Of a stretch of 64,000 nucleotides of DNA, positions 41,137 to 51,226 are shown piece by piece. The notes beneath the pieces are model-generated. The model saw only the letters and a list, made by a program, of their open reading frames with translations, was not told where the DNA came from and searched no databases. The DNA lies in assembly GCA_009829735.1 (NCBI GenBank), contig CM020618.1:17903346-17967345 (forward strand), written 5' to 3'. A program made the translations under genes and the position numbers. Numbering within the stretch: the stretch's first letter is position 1; each line of letters begins with the position of its first letter. The stretch is from Pyropia yezoensis. Its lineage: Eukaryota; Rhodophyta; Bangiophyceae; Bangiales; Bangiaceae.

Positions 41137-43047
41137 TTAGAGCTCCCCACCGTCGTGCGCCGCGCCGCCATCCCCGTGGCCATCAGCCCTCGCCACCTCC
41201 TCTTCCTCAATGGGCCGCAGCAGCCCCCCCCCCTCGCCCAGCGGCGGGGTCACCAGCAGCGGATGCGCCTCTGTGTTAAACACCCACGCCCGCGTGGGCA
41301 GCACGTCGGGCTCCTCAAACACCAGGTACGCATACTTTAACGTCTCGGCAAGGAGGAAGCTGTGCATGATGTCGTCCTGCACGGGCCGCGAGGCGCGTGC
41401 CACTTTGAGTGCCGCCAACGCGCCCGACGGCGTCTTGCAGTGGTGCTCCATCGCCTGGAACACCTCCCACGTCCACTCCCGGTACATGGGGTCGCCCGTC
41501 GCGCGGTACATGTGAAAGAACGCCTCGAGCGCCTCGGGCCGCAGGTGGTAGCCGCCAGCCATCCGCCATGACTCGTCGAGGCCCGCGAGGCGCACGTGCT
41601 CGCCGGCCAGCCCCGACGGCGAGCGGGCGTACATGGCGTGGCAAGAGGCGGTAAGGCGGCGCGCAAGGTCCAGCCACTCGTCGCGGTCGGCGGGCGTCGG
41701 GGCCGTGTCAAGCGCCGCCACAATGGCGCCCGGAAAGTAACAGGAAAAGTGGTCCATACGCGCAATGAACGTCACGTCCCTGTCGCCATTGGGGCCGTGA
41801 AGCCCTCCGCCCGCGGTGGCAGTCAGGACGGAGCGGAGGATGGTGTCGCCCCGCAGGGAGGTGTGAGCCACCCCCCCGCGCAGCACCCCCCGCATCACAT
41901 CGTGCCACATAGCCAGGTAGGCAGGCTCAGAGCGGCCGCCCTGCACCCACGCCTTAATCAGGTACTCAAAGTACGAGTCCGCGGGGGCGCCTAGCGTCAT
42001 GAGGTTGGTGGTAAAGCGGCCGTCAGCCAGTGCCATGTGGCTGGGCACCAGCCCCATGTACCCGCCAGCGGCGGCCATCTGCCGAACCACCCCCACCGCC
42101 GCTTCCGACGCAGCGCGAAGGCGGGTGGTGAGGGGTGACGGCGCCGCGTGTGCGAGCGCCCGCATCTCGAGCTGCATGGACCCCACCTCGGCCAGCAGCG
42201 CGCTGTCGCCTGAGGTGGGGTGGACGCGGCACGAGCCACGGGAGCCGTCGGCGGACGTCTCGTTGAGGTCGCACCGCGGCCACGGCAGGCCCGAGAGGGT
42301 GTCAAAGGCGGGCGCGAGGGCGGTGCCCAGCGCGACCGCGCGGTCCCGGTAAAGGCCGTCGCCACTCAGATGATAGGCCGACAGCAAGCCGCCCAGTATG
42401 CGGATGGTCGTTTCGAAGACGCTCACCTCCCCGACAGTATCCATGGAGAGGGAGCGGTCGACAATGGCCCGTGCGACGGCCACGTCCTCCTCCAGGCCCA
42501 TGAGCATCAGCGTGGAGAGGGAGTCGACGGCGGTGGCGACCATGCCGCCCAAATTGTTGACACCCCCGCCGCTGATGGGGCGAACCTCATCCCACCCTGC
42601 GGCAGTAGCGGTGTACGCACGCCACACACGGGAGGTGGCAGCTCGCACTGCCGCGCGGCGGGCCAGGTTGGTGCGCTCGTCAAGGGACAGCGACGTCGCC
42701 TCTACGTCGAACGGGGGCGGGCGGTAGCGGAAGGAGCCAATTGGCTCGGCCGTGCCGCCAGCGTGACCCCCGCCACCGATGCCCGCAGCGAAAGAGACGG
42801 ATGGAGGGGGCGCCGCCGCCGCCACCGCGGCTGCCGACGGCCAGAGGCGGGTGAGCCACCGACAAGCGACGGGGTGGGAGAGAAGAGACAGCAGAAAAGG
42901 CTGTGCCTGCGTGACTGGCGAGGGCCATTCAGAGACGCTCCCGGGGATGGTGTTGTGACTGGTCGCCGCCACCCCCGTCGCGACGGCGAACGCCGCCACT
43001 GCCGCCGCCAAGCAGGCGGCGACAGCCACGCGGTGTGCGGCGACCAT
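41137..43047 (-). CDS. Class I alpha-1,2-mannosidase (GH47), type II membrane protein
   Basis: 636 residues from ATG 43047, single exon. A hydrophobic segment near residues 7-28 (VAVAACLAAAVAAFAVATGVAA) fits a signal anchor. The GH47 domain spans about residues 125-600: AAGWDEVRP, VNNLGGMVATAVDSLSTLMLMGL, VFETTIRILGGLLSAYHLSG, a MDHFSCYFPGAI segment, GYHLRPEALEAFFHMYRATGD, YREWTWEVFQAMEHHCKT, SFLLAETLKYAYLVFEE and VFNTEAHPL, the last holding the calcium-binding Thr motif. These enzymes trim Man9GlcNAc2 on N-glycans in the ER or Golgi. The end of the sequence (VFNTEAHPL) favours the trimming class (MAN1A/MAN1B) over EDEM. The C-terminal tail is acidic and has no ER-retention signal. It is convergent with RRP5. 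Confidence 0.92.
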   Translation of the reverse strand: MVAAHRVAVAACLAAAVAAFAVATGVAATSHNTIPGSVSEWPSPVTQAQPFLLSLLSHPVACRWLTRLWPSAAAVAAAAPPPSVSFAAGIGGGGHAGGTAEPIGSFRYRPPPFDVEATSLSLDERTNLARRAAVRAATSRVWRAYTATAAGWDEVRPISGGGVNNLGGMVATAVDSLSTLMLMGLEEDVAVARAIVDRSLSMDTVGEVSVFETTIRILGGLLSAYHLSGDGLYRDRAVALGTALAPAFDTLSGLPWPRCDLNETSADGSRGSCRVHPTSGDSALLAEVGSMQLEMRALAHAAPSPLTTRLRAASEAAVGVVRQMAAAGGYMGLVPSHMALADGRFTTNLMTLGAPADSYFEYLIKAWVQGGRSEPAYLAMWHDVMRGVLRGGVAHTSLRGDTILRSVLTATAGGGLHGPNGDRDVTFIARMDHFSCYFPGAIVAALDTAPTPADRDEWLDLARRLTASCHAMYARSPSGLAGEHVRLAGLDESWRMAGGYHLRPEALEAFFHMYRATGDPMYREWTWEVFQAMEHHCKTPSGALAALKVARASRPVQDDIMHSFLLAETLKYAYLVFEEPDVLPTRAWVFNTEAHPLLVTPPLGEGGGLLRPIEEEEVARADGHGDGGAAHDGGEL

Positions 43048-43489
43048 GGCACGTCCAGGAGACGGGAAGAGGACAAGGGAGCAGTCCGGAGCCGCCGTGG
43101 AAGGGGGCAGCGGGTAACTGACGGGCGGGCGCGCGCGGCCATGGGGAAGGGGGGGGAGCTGGCGGCGGACCTACCCAGCGGCCACCAAGACACGGTGGGG
43201 AAGGGCGACGGGTCGCGTTTTGGCGATAGTGGGAGACGCTGTCAGCTCAGCAGTGCAAGGTGCCTGGTCCTGCATGTCTTGACGACAGAGTCCAAATGTG
43301 TACCAAACACGGGCAGGGAGCTCTCCCATTGGTCACAAGCCGAGACGTGCTCGGAGCACCCGCCGAATGACCGTTCGGACACAAGAACTTACTCGACATT
43401 TTTAAGTATAGAAAGACTTGCAGACAAGAATCCCATGTGGTCGGAAATGCCGTAATGCAGCGTTCCAGATCAGATTCTGTCAAGACACG
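43048..43489. other. Upstream region of the mannosidase gene
   Basis: No gene seen. A short GAGGGGGGA-like tract and then lower-GC sequence mark the transition into a repeat-filled gap of about 4.5 kb. Confidence 0.4.
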
Positions 43490-44110
43490 TGGCGGTTTAC
43501 TATAGAACTCTCATTCTACTTGAGGTCGGTCGAACGGAGATACCCTCCCCCCACAGCAGTTGTCCGCGCGCTCCCGTTGGACTATTAGCGTTCTGGAACG
43601 CCTCCCCGTTGGCTCGGAGGCGCGAAACAGGTGCGAATCGAGCCAGTTCCGAGAAGGTAGCCCGCCTAGCTCCTAAAGTATTGGACATTCTCCGACCGTC
43701 CGTTGAAAGATACGTGACATTCTCAGAGAGAGAGAAAGAGGCGTACAACACAGAGACAAGCCGAGAAGGGAGAAAACAAAGAGCACGAGAAGAGAGAGCT
43801 TGACGAGCTGCATCGACTACTGCCCCCAAATGACAAACTTCAATTGCCTCAAATAATGAGAAGTCTAAAAACATCCGCCACACATGTGGCAGTATACTAT
43901 AGAGACTCCTTTTTCTGCGCAACCAAGTTTCTCTTTTTCTCATAACAGTCGATGCAGCTCGACGAGCTCTTTCTGCTCATCCTGTTTGTTCTTCATCTCC
44001 TCGTCTTGGCTGTCTCTCACTACCGTTTCTGTGGAAAAAGAAATGTCACGTACGTTCCAACGGACATGAGGAAATTGTCCAGTACTATAGAGTTCAGGAG
44101 GGCTACTTCC
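43490..44110. repeat. Large imperfect inverted repeat
   Basis: GACGAGCTGCATCGACT at 43802-43818 is inverted at 43947-43963 with one mismatch. GTCCGTTGAAAGATACGTGA at 43698-43717 is inverted at about 44046-44065 (GTCCGTTGGAACGTACGTGA). The arms are diverged. CTATAG-containing motifs occur at 43500, 43897 and 44084. The translations of the two arms are vaguely alike (both contain an ELHRLL end), suggesting two copies of one decayed coding repeat facing each other. No family recognised. Confidence 0.5.
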
Positions 44111-45408
44111 CAGGACAGTGGGTGAGTTCACGGAACTGGCGTGCGCGCCATACGCATCCGTCTACAAATTGGTACGCCAGCTGGATCCACGGCGCTTTTG
44201 ATTGCACGCCTTGCATTGTGCCGCTCCCAGTACTGGCGTTTCTGTCGAGCGAGGGTGTCTAGCTTCCCCAGAGAGACTAGATCGCATTGCAAGCGGTATT
44301 CGTTTCGCTGGTGATGGAGGCTACACTGGTCCCGAGTACTATAAAGCTGACAATCTTCCGGGGCCCGTATCTCTGGTCGGGCTTCTGGAGAACAATTAGT
44401 ATTCGAAAGTATGCCGCTACGCATGCCCTCAGTAAAGAGCTCGAATTAAGTGAATAGCCCAAATTCTCAAGTGGATACTGGATATCTGTGATGAACGAAG
44501 CTCTACCTTTACGATGCGGACAGCCTTGAGGAGACCTCGAGGCTCACAATCGCTCTGCGGCCGCAGCGGTGGCCGGGGGGGGCGGCGCGTCGGCTCTGGC
44601 GGGCGGCGTGGCGGCAGTGGGCGCCGCGGCGCGGCGCGGTGCAGCCGCCGCGTGGTGTGGCGTTCTGGCCTTAAGGGACAGGCGGGCCTTCGGTGAGGTG
44701 ACTTGGGACCCGGTCGGCAGTGTTACGTGGAGATCTGTGCTGGCCGGGGATCCTTGGCCAGGTGGCTCGGTGTTGTGGTGACGCACCCGGAGCCCTGATA
44801 GACCCACCACACTTGAGGACTTGCCCGGGTTGTGGGCATGGTGACCCCCTTTGCCATTTGCTTGATTTTCGTATTTCTTTTCCTGGCGTGATTTCGTGTC
44901 TTTCCCCGTTTTCTTTAGGAATGACATTTGTGTGTGGGGGGATTTTCGCTTGCTTTTGATAGCTGGTCTGGTGCGTGGCCGGTGCCTTGCTGGCACTTGG
45001 CCTGCAAGAGGCGCCCTCTATGGGCACCGCTCTGGGCCCCTGGAGGGGCCAGGGGGAAGGTTCTTCAGGGTAGCTCCGGGGTCTCCCCGGGGCCATCTTG
45101 TAAAATCAACGGTGCTTCGGGTTCTTGCTCCCTCGGGCTGTTGTCCTTGTTACCTTTACCTCTGATGGGGTGGGCGAGCGGACCACACTTGGGCTCTTAC
45201 GTGCTCCTTCCTGGCCTGTCTGTGGTTTCTTGTGTCAGCGTAATTGTGGGGTCTGTGAGGGCCAGAACGCTACGCAGGGGACGGGGACGCAGGCGGTGGC
45301 CGCGGCGCGGCGCCTGCGCCCAGCCGCAAGGCGGGTGTGGCGGCCGTGCGGAGCGTGCGGCTGGTGAGGGCGGCGGAGGCGAGCAGTCCCTGGCGGGGGG
45401 GGGTGACT
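44111..45408. other. Repeat-filled gap, no supported gene
   Basis: Open frames such as 44128-44424 (-) and 44928-45689 (+) lack recognisable domains. The composition shifts between lower-GC stretches and GCGGCGCGGCGCGG-type simple sequence near 44560-44650 and 45295-45365. Confidence 0.4.
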
Positions 45409-46057
45409 GCGCAGCACTGCTTATCTCCTGTCAAAAATTTCTTGCTTTTTTGGGAAATTCTCGAGCAAAAACCTGCATAAAACCTGCATCGACCCCCCCT
45501 CAAGGCATCATAGACACCGCTTTTACCCCCGCTTCTTGCTTTCTGCCTATGACAGCTCGGGCGATCGGTAGTCGCCACCTCCCTAGGTATGACCGAAAGC
45601 GCACGGGGCAGGAGAGCACTCTCGTGAAGCGCAAAGAAGCGAACGACCATCGCTACGCTTGGGAGCAATGTTTATACAAACGCGTTTAGAAACCGCGCAA
45701 TCTCTCGCAATGATTAAGCAAAAACCTGCGTGACGACAGCTTTCGAGGGTCTGCACGGAAAAATCTCTCCGCCTTGCTCAACATCTACAACGTGAATTCT
45801 GACCAATGGAACGCTCCGTCCAGCGAACAGCAGCGCCACCGCTGTTGTCATTGGTTGACAGAACACCGACAGCGGCCGTCGTGTCGGTCATCCTGGAAGA
45901 GATTCTTTGGCCTCGGCCCATCCCCTCGATCAGACAAGCAAAATTCTGCTCGAGCGGTTCATTTTCGTGCTCGAGCAGGGCAAGAATTTGCACAACGAAG
46001 CAAGAGATCTGGCCAAAATCGGGCTTGTATCTTGACAGGGGATAAGCAGTGCTGCGC
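45409..46057. repeat. Inverted repeat pair around a 599-base interior
   Basis: Left arm 45409-45433 and right arm 46033-46057 are reverse complements at 24 of 25 positions; the right arm begins TGACAGGGGATAAGCAGTGC. A CTCGAG lies inside each arm (45461 and 45971), and AAGCAAGA-like sequence is also shared, so the similarity extends inward with gaps. This looks like the remains of a short element or of two copies in opposite orientation. Confidence 0.6.
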
Positions 46058-46805
46058 TGAAGTCCGGAGGGGAGGTCAGTTGCTGCTGGGGGGCACGCGG
46101 CCGACGCCTCGAGTGGCGCCTGAGGGCATCGGTACGGTTCGGTTTCGTTCCCACTGGGCGGCAGCAGCGGTGGGGTGGGCAGCGTCGGGGGTCAGCGAAA
46201 GGCGGCAAGGGCGGACCGCTACATCAGTGGTTTTGGGGCGGTCGCCCATGCTTAGCGGGGCGCAGGGGTCCGTGGGGGCGCGGTTGTACTGCAATTCGGT
46301 ACTGTCTATCAGTTGTGCTTTCCTGGACTTGAAGAGTGCTTCGCTACCAGCCCCCCTTGTGATCGGGGGGGGCCTCCCATTGATGCAATCCATGACTCTG
46401 ATAGCCATAATGATAGATCTCTTATAGAATAATCAGTTGGAGCTTGTCCGTTACTTTCTTAACTCAATGATGGGTGAGCCCCGCCCCACCCCCCTTCTTC
46501 TCCCAACTGCCCCTTGTCCTGCTCGTTAGATAATTATTTACTCCCGAAAGGCCACGGAGCAGCCACAGCAGGACTGGCGCTGAGCTACGGTCCGTCGCTC
46601 AAGCGGACGCTGCCACTTCTTTCTCAAAACGACATGCATTGCGCAATCGGAATGCATGAAGCCTGGACTGTTAAGCTCATTAAGATTGTTCAAGAAGACA
46701 GAAACTTCCACAGGACAGAGTGCTCGCACTCTTGGGGCCCTCTCAAAATTAGAAGAAGGGCAATACTTGCGAAGATGGAACCGCAATAATAATCTCAGGT
46801 AAGCG
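46058..46805. other. Intergenic, no supported gene
   Basis: The frame 46514-46789 (91 residues, +) reads somewhat like protein, but no family was recognised and no start context supports it. No repeats noted other than the flanking structures. Confidence 0.35.
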
Positions 46806-46839
46806 ATAGATTAATCAAAGGGCTCTTTGAATAATCTAT
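46806..46839. repeat. A+T-rich hairpin, 15-base arms
   Basis: ATAGATTAATCAAAG (46806-46820), loop GGCT, then CTTTGAATAATCTAT (46825-46839), with one mismatch. It sits in an A+T-rich island that extends to about 46888, next to the target site of the MITE. Confidence 0.75.
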
Positions 46840-46895
46840 AGATTAATTATATTTAGTATAATTTAATACAATGTATACATCTTATTTTCGCCAAC

Positions 46896-47331
46896 CAGGG
46901 GTTGCCAAGCGTACTCACGACAAGCGTATTACGCGCATATTTTTTTGCGTACTACGCGTACGCCCTGAAAAGTCTCCAAATGTGCATGGTACGCATACGC
47001 GCACTCTAGCGGGCAAAATGTACGCTAAAGTATCATGATCGAGCGTACTTCTGCCATATACGCTATCGGCACGGCCACGGCGTAATTACCTTTGTGTCTC
47101 GGACGTATATCAGCTGCAATGAGATCGATTGGGGAATTCATGGCACTGAGAAAGTCTGGGCGAGCCTTTGTTCTGACCATTTCCCCAAGAAGTACGCTTG
47201 CGGTGCGCTTTTTGCGCCATTTAGAAAGCCGCTCGCTCGCAGTCGACCACACGCTGGTGCGCGTTCGCTGATCTCTAAATTCACTCAATACTCGTACGCT
47301 TGACCAAAAGTGGTACGCTTGACAACCCCTG
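46896..47331. mobile_element. hAT-like MITE, 436 bp, with 8-bp target-site duplication
   Basis: The left end begins CAGGGGTTGCCAAGCGTAC and the right end, read inverted from 47331, begins CAGGGGTTGTCAAGCGTAC. The direct repeat TCGCCAAC flanks the element exactly (46888-46895 and 47332-47339). CAGGG termini with an 8-bp target duplication are typical of hAT elements; other superfamilies with 8-bp duplications are less likely. Inside each end a second CAAGCGTA copy lies 13-20 bases further in, as expected for subterminal binding sites. There is no coding capacity, so movement would need a transposase from elsewhere. Confidence 0.85.
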
Positions 47332-47600
47332 TCGCCAACCATGCCCCCTCGCGCTTTGCTGGGGGCTACTTGTTGTTCCATCGTGTAGTTTTTTGAGTCC
47401 GCGACGTCTATCAGCATTACAGTACGTGTCTTGGTCCCGGCCGCGATGCCGAACCGCCCTTCACTTTCCAGTCCCAGTGACTGCGGTAGTCCCTCACTCT
47501 TGACTTTCCTGCGTTCTTCTGCCCCTCTTCCCTTCGTCCCTGCGTCTCTCTCCACCCCTCCCCGATTTCCCGCCCTCTTTCCTTCCTTTTTGCGTCAACC
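47332..47600. promoter_or_regulatory. Upstream region and pyrimidine-rich leader of the dehydratase gene
   Basis: From about 47488 to the ATG the sequence is almost entirely C and T, ending CTTTCCTTCCTTTTTGCGTC before AACC-ATG. The MITE lies 269 bases upstream, so it could be part of the promoter region. Confidence 0.45.
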
Positions 47601-48680
47601 ATGATAACTGTCGCCTATCAAGGCGAGGCAGGCGCCTACTCCGAGTCTGCCGCTCTCCAGTTTTTTTCCCCTTCCTCTGGCGGCGGCCCCCTGCGAAAGC
47701 CTCCCGACGCTGCCATCCAGCTGCTGCCCACCCCTTCTTTTGGGGCCATGCTCGATGCACTGACAAGTGCGACAGCCACGCACGCAGCGATGCCAATTGA
47801 GAACTCCCTTGCCGGCACCATTCACCCCAACCTTGACCTGCTGCTGGCCAACCCCAACGTGTCCATCGTGGGGGAGACAGACTTTCGGGTGCGCCACTGC
47901 CTTCTGGGCGCACCCGATGCTGCCCCCGGGGTTGCCATCAAGCGCGTGCACTCCCACTACATGGCTCTCGCCCAGTGCACGGGCTACCTTGCCGGCCGCG
48001 GCCTGACGCAGGTCGTCGCCGCCGACACGGCCGGCGCGGCGCGGGCACTAAGCCTGGGGCAGCTGGGTGGCGATGGAAAGGATGACGCTGGTAGCGGCTT
48101 GCGCGGGGAGGAGGCGGTCATTGCGTCTCGCCGGGCTGGCGACATTTACGGCCTGACCGTTTTGGAGGAGGGGGTGGAAGACGACGCGGGCAACTACACC
48201 CGCTTCCTCATCCTCACGGGCGGGGGGGTGGGGGTGTCTCGGGGGCTGGGCGTTGGGTGGGGCGTCGGCGGCGGAGATGCCGTCAAGACGTCGGTGGCGT
48301 TCACGCTGCGAAACGTGGCGGGGGAGCTTTTCCGGGCACTCAGCGTGTTTGCCGTCTCGGGCGCGGACCTAACCAAGGTGGAGAGCCGCCATGTGGCCAC
48401 CCTCCGCCTGCTATCGGAGGGGTCGAATGGTCATGGAGATGGTGCCAGCGAGGTGATTGTCCCGCTGACCGCGGCGGCGGCCACTGGCGGAATGGCGAGC
48501 GTGCCCGTGCGGGACGGCGGCGGTAGTAACGAGGAAGCGGAGCGCCGCTGGGGCTACATCTTTTACGTGGATGTGGCGCACGTTGCGGGGGACGAGGGCG
48601 TCCGCATCGCGCTCATGGCGCTCGCGAATGCGGCACTCTTCTTCCGCGTGTTGGGCACGTATCCAAGGTGTGGGCCGTGA
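47601..48680 (+). CDS. Prephenate/arogenate dehydratase with ACT domain
   Basis: 359 residues from ATG 47601, single exon. The catalytic domain covers about residues 1-210: VAYQGEAGAYSESAA, THAAMPIENSLAGTIHPNLDLL, VHSHYMALAQC, AADTAGAAR, and NYTRF at residues 198-202 holding the catalytic Thr-Arg-Phe. The ACT regulatory domain follows (about 231-345) with ALSVFAVSGADLTKVESRH, the position of the usual ESRP Phe-binding motif. The enzyme makes phenylpyruvate or phenylalanine by decarboxylating dehydration; which substrate is used cannot be told from sequence alone. The protein starts at the mature domain with no transit peptide. The frame is open about 110 bases upstream but without an ATG, so it is cytosolic or has a missed upstream exon. 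It is convergent with DRE2, 201 bases apart. Confidence 0.92.
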   Translation: MITVAYQGEAGAYSESAALQFFSPSSGGGPLRKPPDAAIQLLPTPSFGAMLDALTSATATHAAMPIENSLAGTIHPNLDLLLANPNVSIVGETDFRVRHCLLGAPDAAPGVAIKRVHSHYMALAQCTGYLAGRGLTQVVAADTAGAARALSLGQLGGDGKDDAGSGLRGEEAVIASRRAGDIYGLTVLEEGVEDDAGNYTRFLILTGGGVGVSRGLGVGWGVGGGDAVKTSVAFTLRNVAGELFRALSVFAVSGADLTKVESRHVATLRLLSEGSNGHGDGASEVIVPLTAAAATGGMASVPVRDGGGSNEEAERRWGYIFYVDVAHVAGDEGVRIALMALANAALFFRVLGTYPRCGP

Positions 48681-48881
48681 GAGAGAAAACGTGATTCGAC
48701 ATGTTCTATTGCCTCTCGAGCGCACCGCGGATATCGAACCAAAAAAGAAACGAGAGGACCACCAACACGTGGCACTGTGCGTCACGTCAAGGAGGCGGCT
48801 ACGAACAGCAGACGGTAGACATACGAACATGCCCACCCCCACCCCCACCCTGCCCCCGCCCCTTCCCTACACCTCAACCAC

Positions 48882-49724
48882 CTAGAGGTCACTGGTAATG
48901 ACGCCGGCACTGAGTGACACGGCCTCGCCTGGGCGAAAGGGCGGAAGGCCCAAGTACGGGCAGCTGGCGCAACGAAATGCATCGCCAAGTGCGCAGCTGC
49001 CGCAGCCCGCCTTGCCGCTCGCCTTGGCAGCTGGTGCAGCACCTGCCTTGGTCGTGGGCGCAACGAGCTCCTCCCCATCCGCGTCCAGCGTCAGCTTGGC
49101 CACCCCCGTCGCTGGCTCGGCGGCGGCTGCGCCGGTGTCGCCCCCGGTCGCCGCCGCAGCCTCGGCCTCCACCTCCTCCTTGAGGCCGCATGAGCAATTG
49201 GCGCATGGCGCGCGGCCGCCGCTGCCTGTTCCGGCAGGGACGGGCACGCACCCGCGCGCGTCGGCGTCCGCGTCTCCGGCCAGGAGGGCCTCCTCGTCAA
49301 TAAGCTCCTCGGCAGCAGGGGTACCCACCGGCGCGGCAGGGACCGCTAACGCCGCGTCGGCCGTGGTGGCAGCGGCGGGGACGGCGGCGGGCAGGGTGAC
49401 CTTGGCACCAGGGGCATGGTCGGGCTTGGTCCAAGCGCCTTCCTCACCGGGGACCAGCCCTGCCAGCAACGCGCCCGTGTCGACCACGTCGGGTGCGACG
49501 AGGGCGCCGCCAGGCGCCAGCACCCGAACCGCAGCCGGCAGAAAGCCGGCGCCCACAACGCCTGAGGGGAGATGCAGCCTGCTGACACTCCCAGTGGGAA
49601 TGGCCGCCAGCGCCGCCGGCATGTCGGCAGCTGCCGAGGAAGACAGATCTCTAGCAGAGGGGGCGGTAGAGGCCGCGTCAGAGAGGGGGATGAGCTCCGC
49701 TTGGGAGGGATGGTTGGACGCCAT
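48882..49724 (-). CDS. DRE2: Anamorsin/DRE2 (CIAPIN1) Fe-S assembly protein
   Basis: The ATG at 49724 ([11 protein letters not shown]) gives about 280 residues; in-frame ATGs at 49751 and 49820 are alternatives. The N-terminal half is a reduced methyltransferase-like fold ([27 protein letters not shown]), followed by an Ala-rich linker. The C-terminal CIAPIN1 region holds two cysteine clusters: RGC ... CANCSCG, binding a [2Fe-2S] cluster, and CGSC ... [18 protein letters not shown], the invariant motif for the second cluster. DRE2 works with the flavoprotein TAH18 to pass electrons to the cytosolic Fe-S assembly machinery. It is convergent with the dehydratase gene. Confidence 0.93.
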   Translation of the reverse strand: MASNHPSQAELIPLSDAASTAPSARDLSSSAAADMPAALAAIPTGSVSRLHLPSGVVGAGFLPAAVRVLAPGGALVAPDVVDTGALLAGLVPGEEGAWTKPDHAPGAKVTLPAAVPAAATTADAALAVPAAPVGTPAAEELIDEEALLAGDADADARGCVPVPAGTGSGGRAPCANCSCGLKEEVEAEAAAATGGDTGAAAAEPATGVAKLTLDADGEELVAPTTKAGAAPAAKASGKAGCGSCALGDAFRCASCPYLGLPPFRPGEAVSLSAGVITSDL

Positions 49725-51226
49725 GTCAGCGGCATACACGGGGGGCGTCATTCGAAGGGCAGGGAGTTTGGGACAGGAAGCGGCGGGCAAGGGGTGCAGC
49801 GGAGAAGGGCGCAGAGCCACGGAGAGGCAGGGGGAGGGGCGCGCGAGTGGCCGACTTGCAGAGGCAGGCCGTCAGAGTCGCGGGCAGCTGCGTACACGGG
49901 GTGTGTTCGGCGCCGAAGCCACCCCGTCGTCGTCGTCGCCTTCTCCGGACGACAACGAAACGTGGCTGCACGAGCGCATGCGTCTTTCACCGCAACAGCA
50001 AAGAGAGGCCCCGATTGGCGGCCTAACAGGAATGATGATGCGAAGCAGGGAGCCACTACCCTCGGGTCAGACCTCCCAATAGACGCAAACCCTGAGGGCA
50101 CGTCGTGCGGTGTCCCGGGGAGTTGCCACGGAGTCGCCACGTCAGGCACTCAGTGCCGTAGTGGCGTGGCGGTTAAGGTGGCTTGTCGCTCGGAACTACC
50201 TCGCCAATCGCGCGCTGTATCCTCGGACACTCACGTGGATGAACGGGGATGCCGGCAACAAGGCCAGCAGCGGTCTGCCAGCCGCTTGCCTCGCTGTCAA
50301 GTACGTACTGTACAAGACCACAGCAGTTTGAGGTGGGACCCACTTACTGTACTGTTATCTGCATCAATTCTAGAATGACGGCGTACTTGTTTTATGAAAG
50401 AGCATCCATCGTGTCTTTCTTACGCACTAATGCAATTTCATGTGAAAGCTGACGTGGCGACGTGGCGACTCAGTCGAGCCCGCAGATCCGAATCGGCCTT
50501 CCGACTACATGCGTCGTGCGCCAATGCGCCCCATCGTCTGATCCTCCACACTTGTGGCTCTGGCTCGCTAGGCGTGGCCTGCAGTTGTAGCCGCTGGCAC
50601 CAGCCTCCCTCACATCAGGCCGGCCGATCGTTGCGCGCGACTGAGGCCCGTTCCCACTTCCTGTTTGTGTGGAGCCCACAAGGTGTGGGGGGGAGCAACT
50701 TACGCGGCTGGCTCACGTTTGTACGCTCCTTCGTGTGCGCACATTTGGCGCGCATCAGCAGTAGCCCCGCTGTTGCGGGCGTGGGCCAATGAGAGAGGAG
50801 AATTCTATGTATTTTTTGCAGGCGCCACACACAGAGCCAATGGGAACGGGCCTGATCCCGTCCATACGCAGCGGCTCACGCCCGGCCGTTGCTCTGACGC
50901 TGCTGTGGGGGGGGGGCGGGCAAGTGAGCAAGGGATGCTAAAATGAACGGTCGGCTGGGTCAGGTGGATGAGAGGTGCCGGATTGACCGGTCGGTTTAGG
51001 GACACTGGTCGGAACAACCGGTAACAACATCCGTAGGCGGCGGGTCGACAGGGCGTGCCGGTATCTTGGGGTGCACACACAACAGTGGACCACCTGCCTA
51101 AATACCTACACTCTCTATCGTTCACCACCAACAGCGACCTGATCGCCCGTCCACCTCTTATCCTGGCCACGCGGCCAATCCACGACTGCGTCCCCACCCT
51201 CTTCTCCTGCCGCTCCGCCATCCACC
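49725..51226. other. Divergent intergenic region, no supported gene
   Basis: About 1.5 kb between the divergent DRE2 and CBM48 genes. Frames such as 50394-50792 lack domains. A TGGCGTGGCGGTTAAGG stretch near 50162-50178 resembles a pol III A-box but no B-box follows. The last about 150 bases before 51227 form a C/T-rich leader (CCACCCTCTTCTCCTGCC). Confidence 0.4.

Noticed and set aside
50150..50240. tRNA-like sequence (TGGCGTGGCGGTTAAGG)
   Set aside because: Only an A-box-like stretch; no B-box and no cloverleaf could be drawn.
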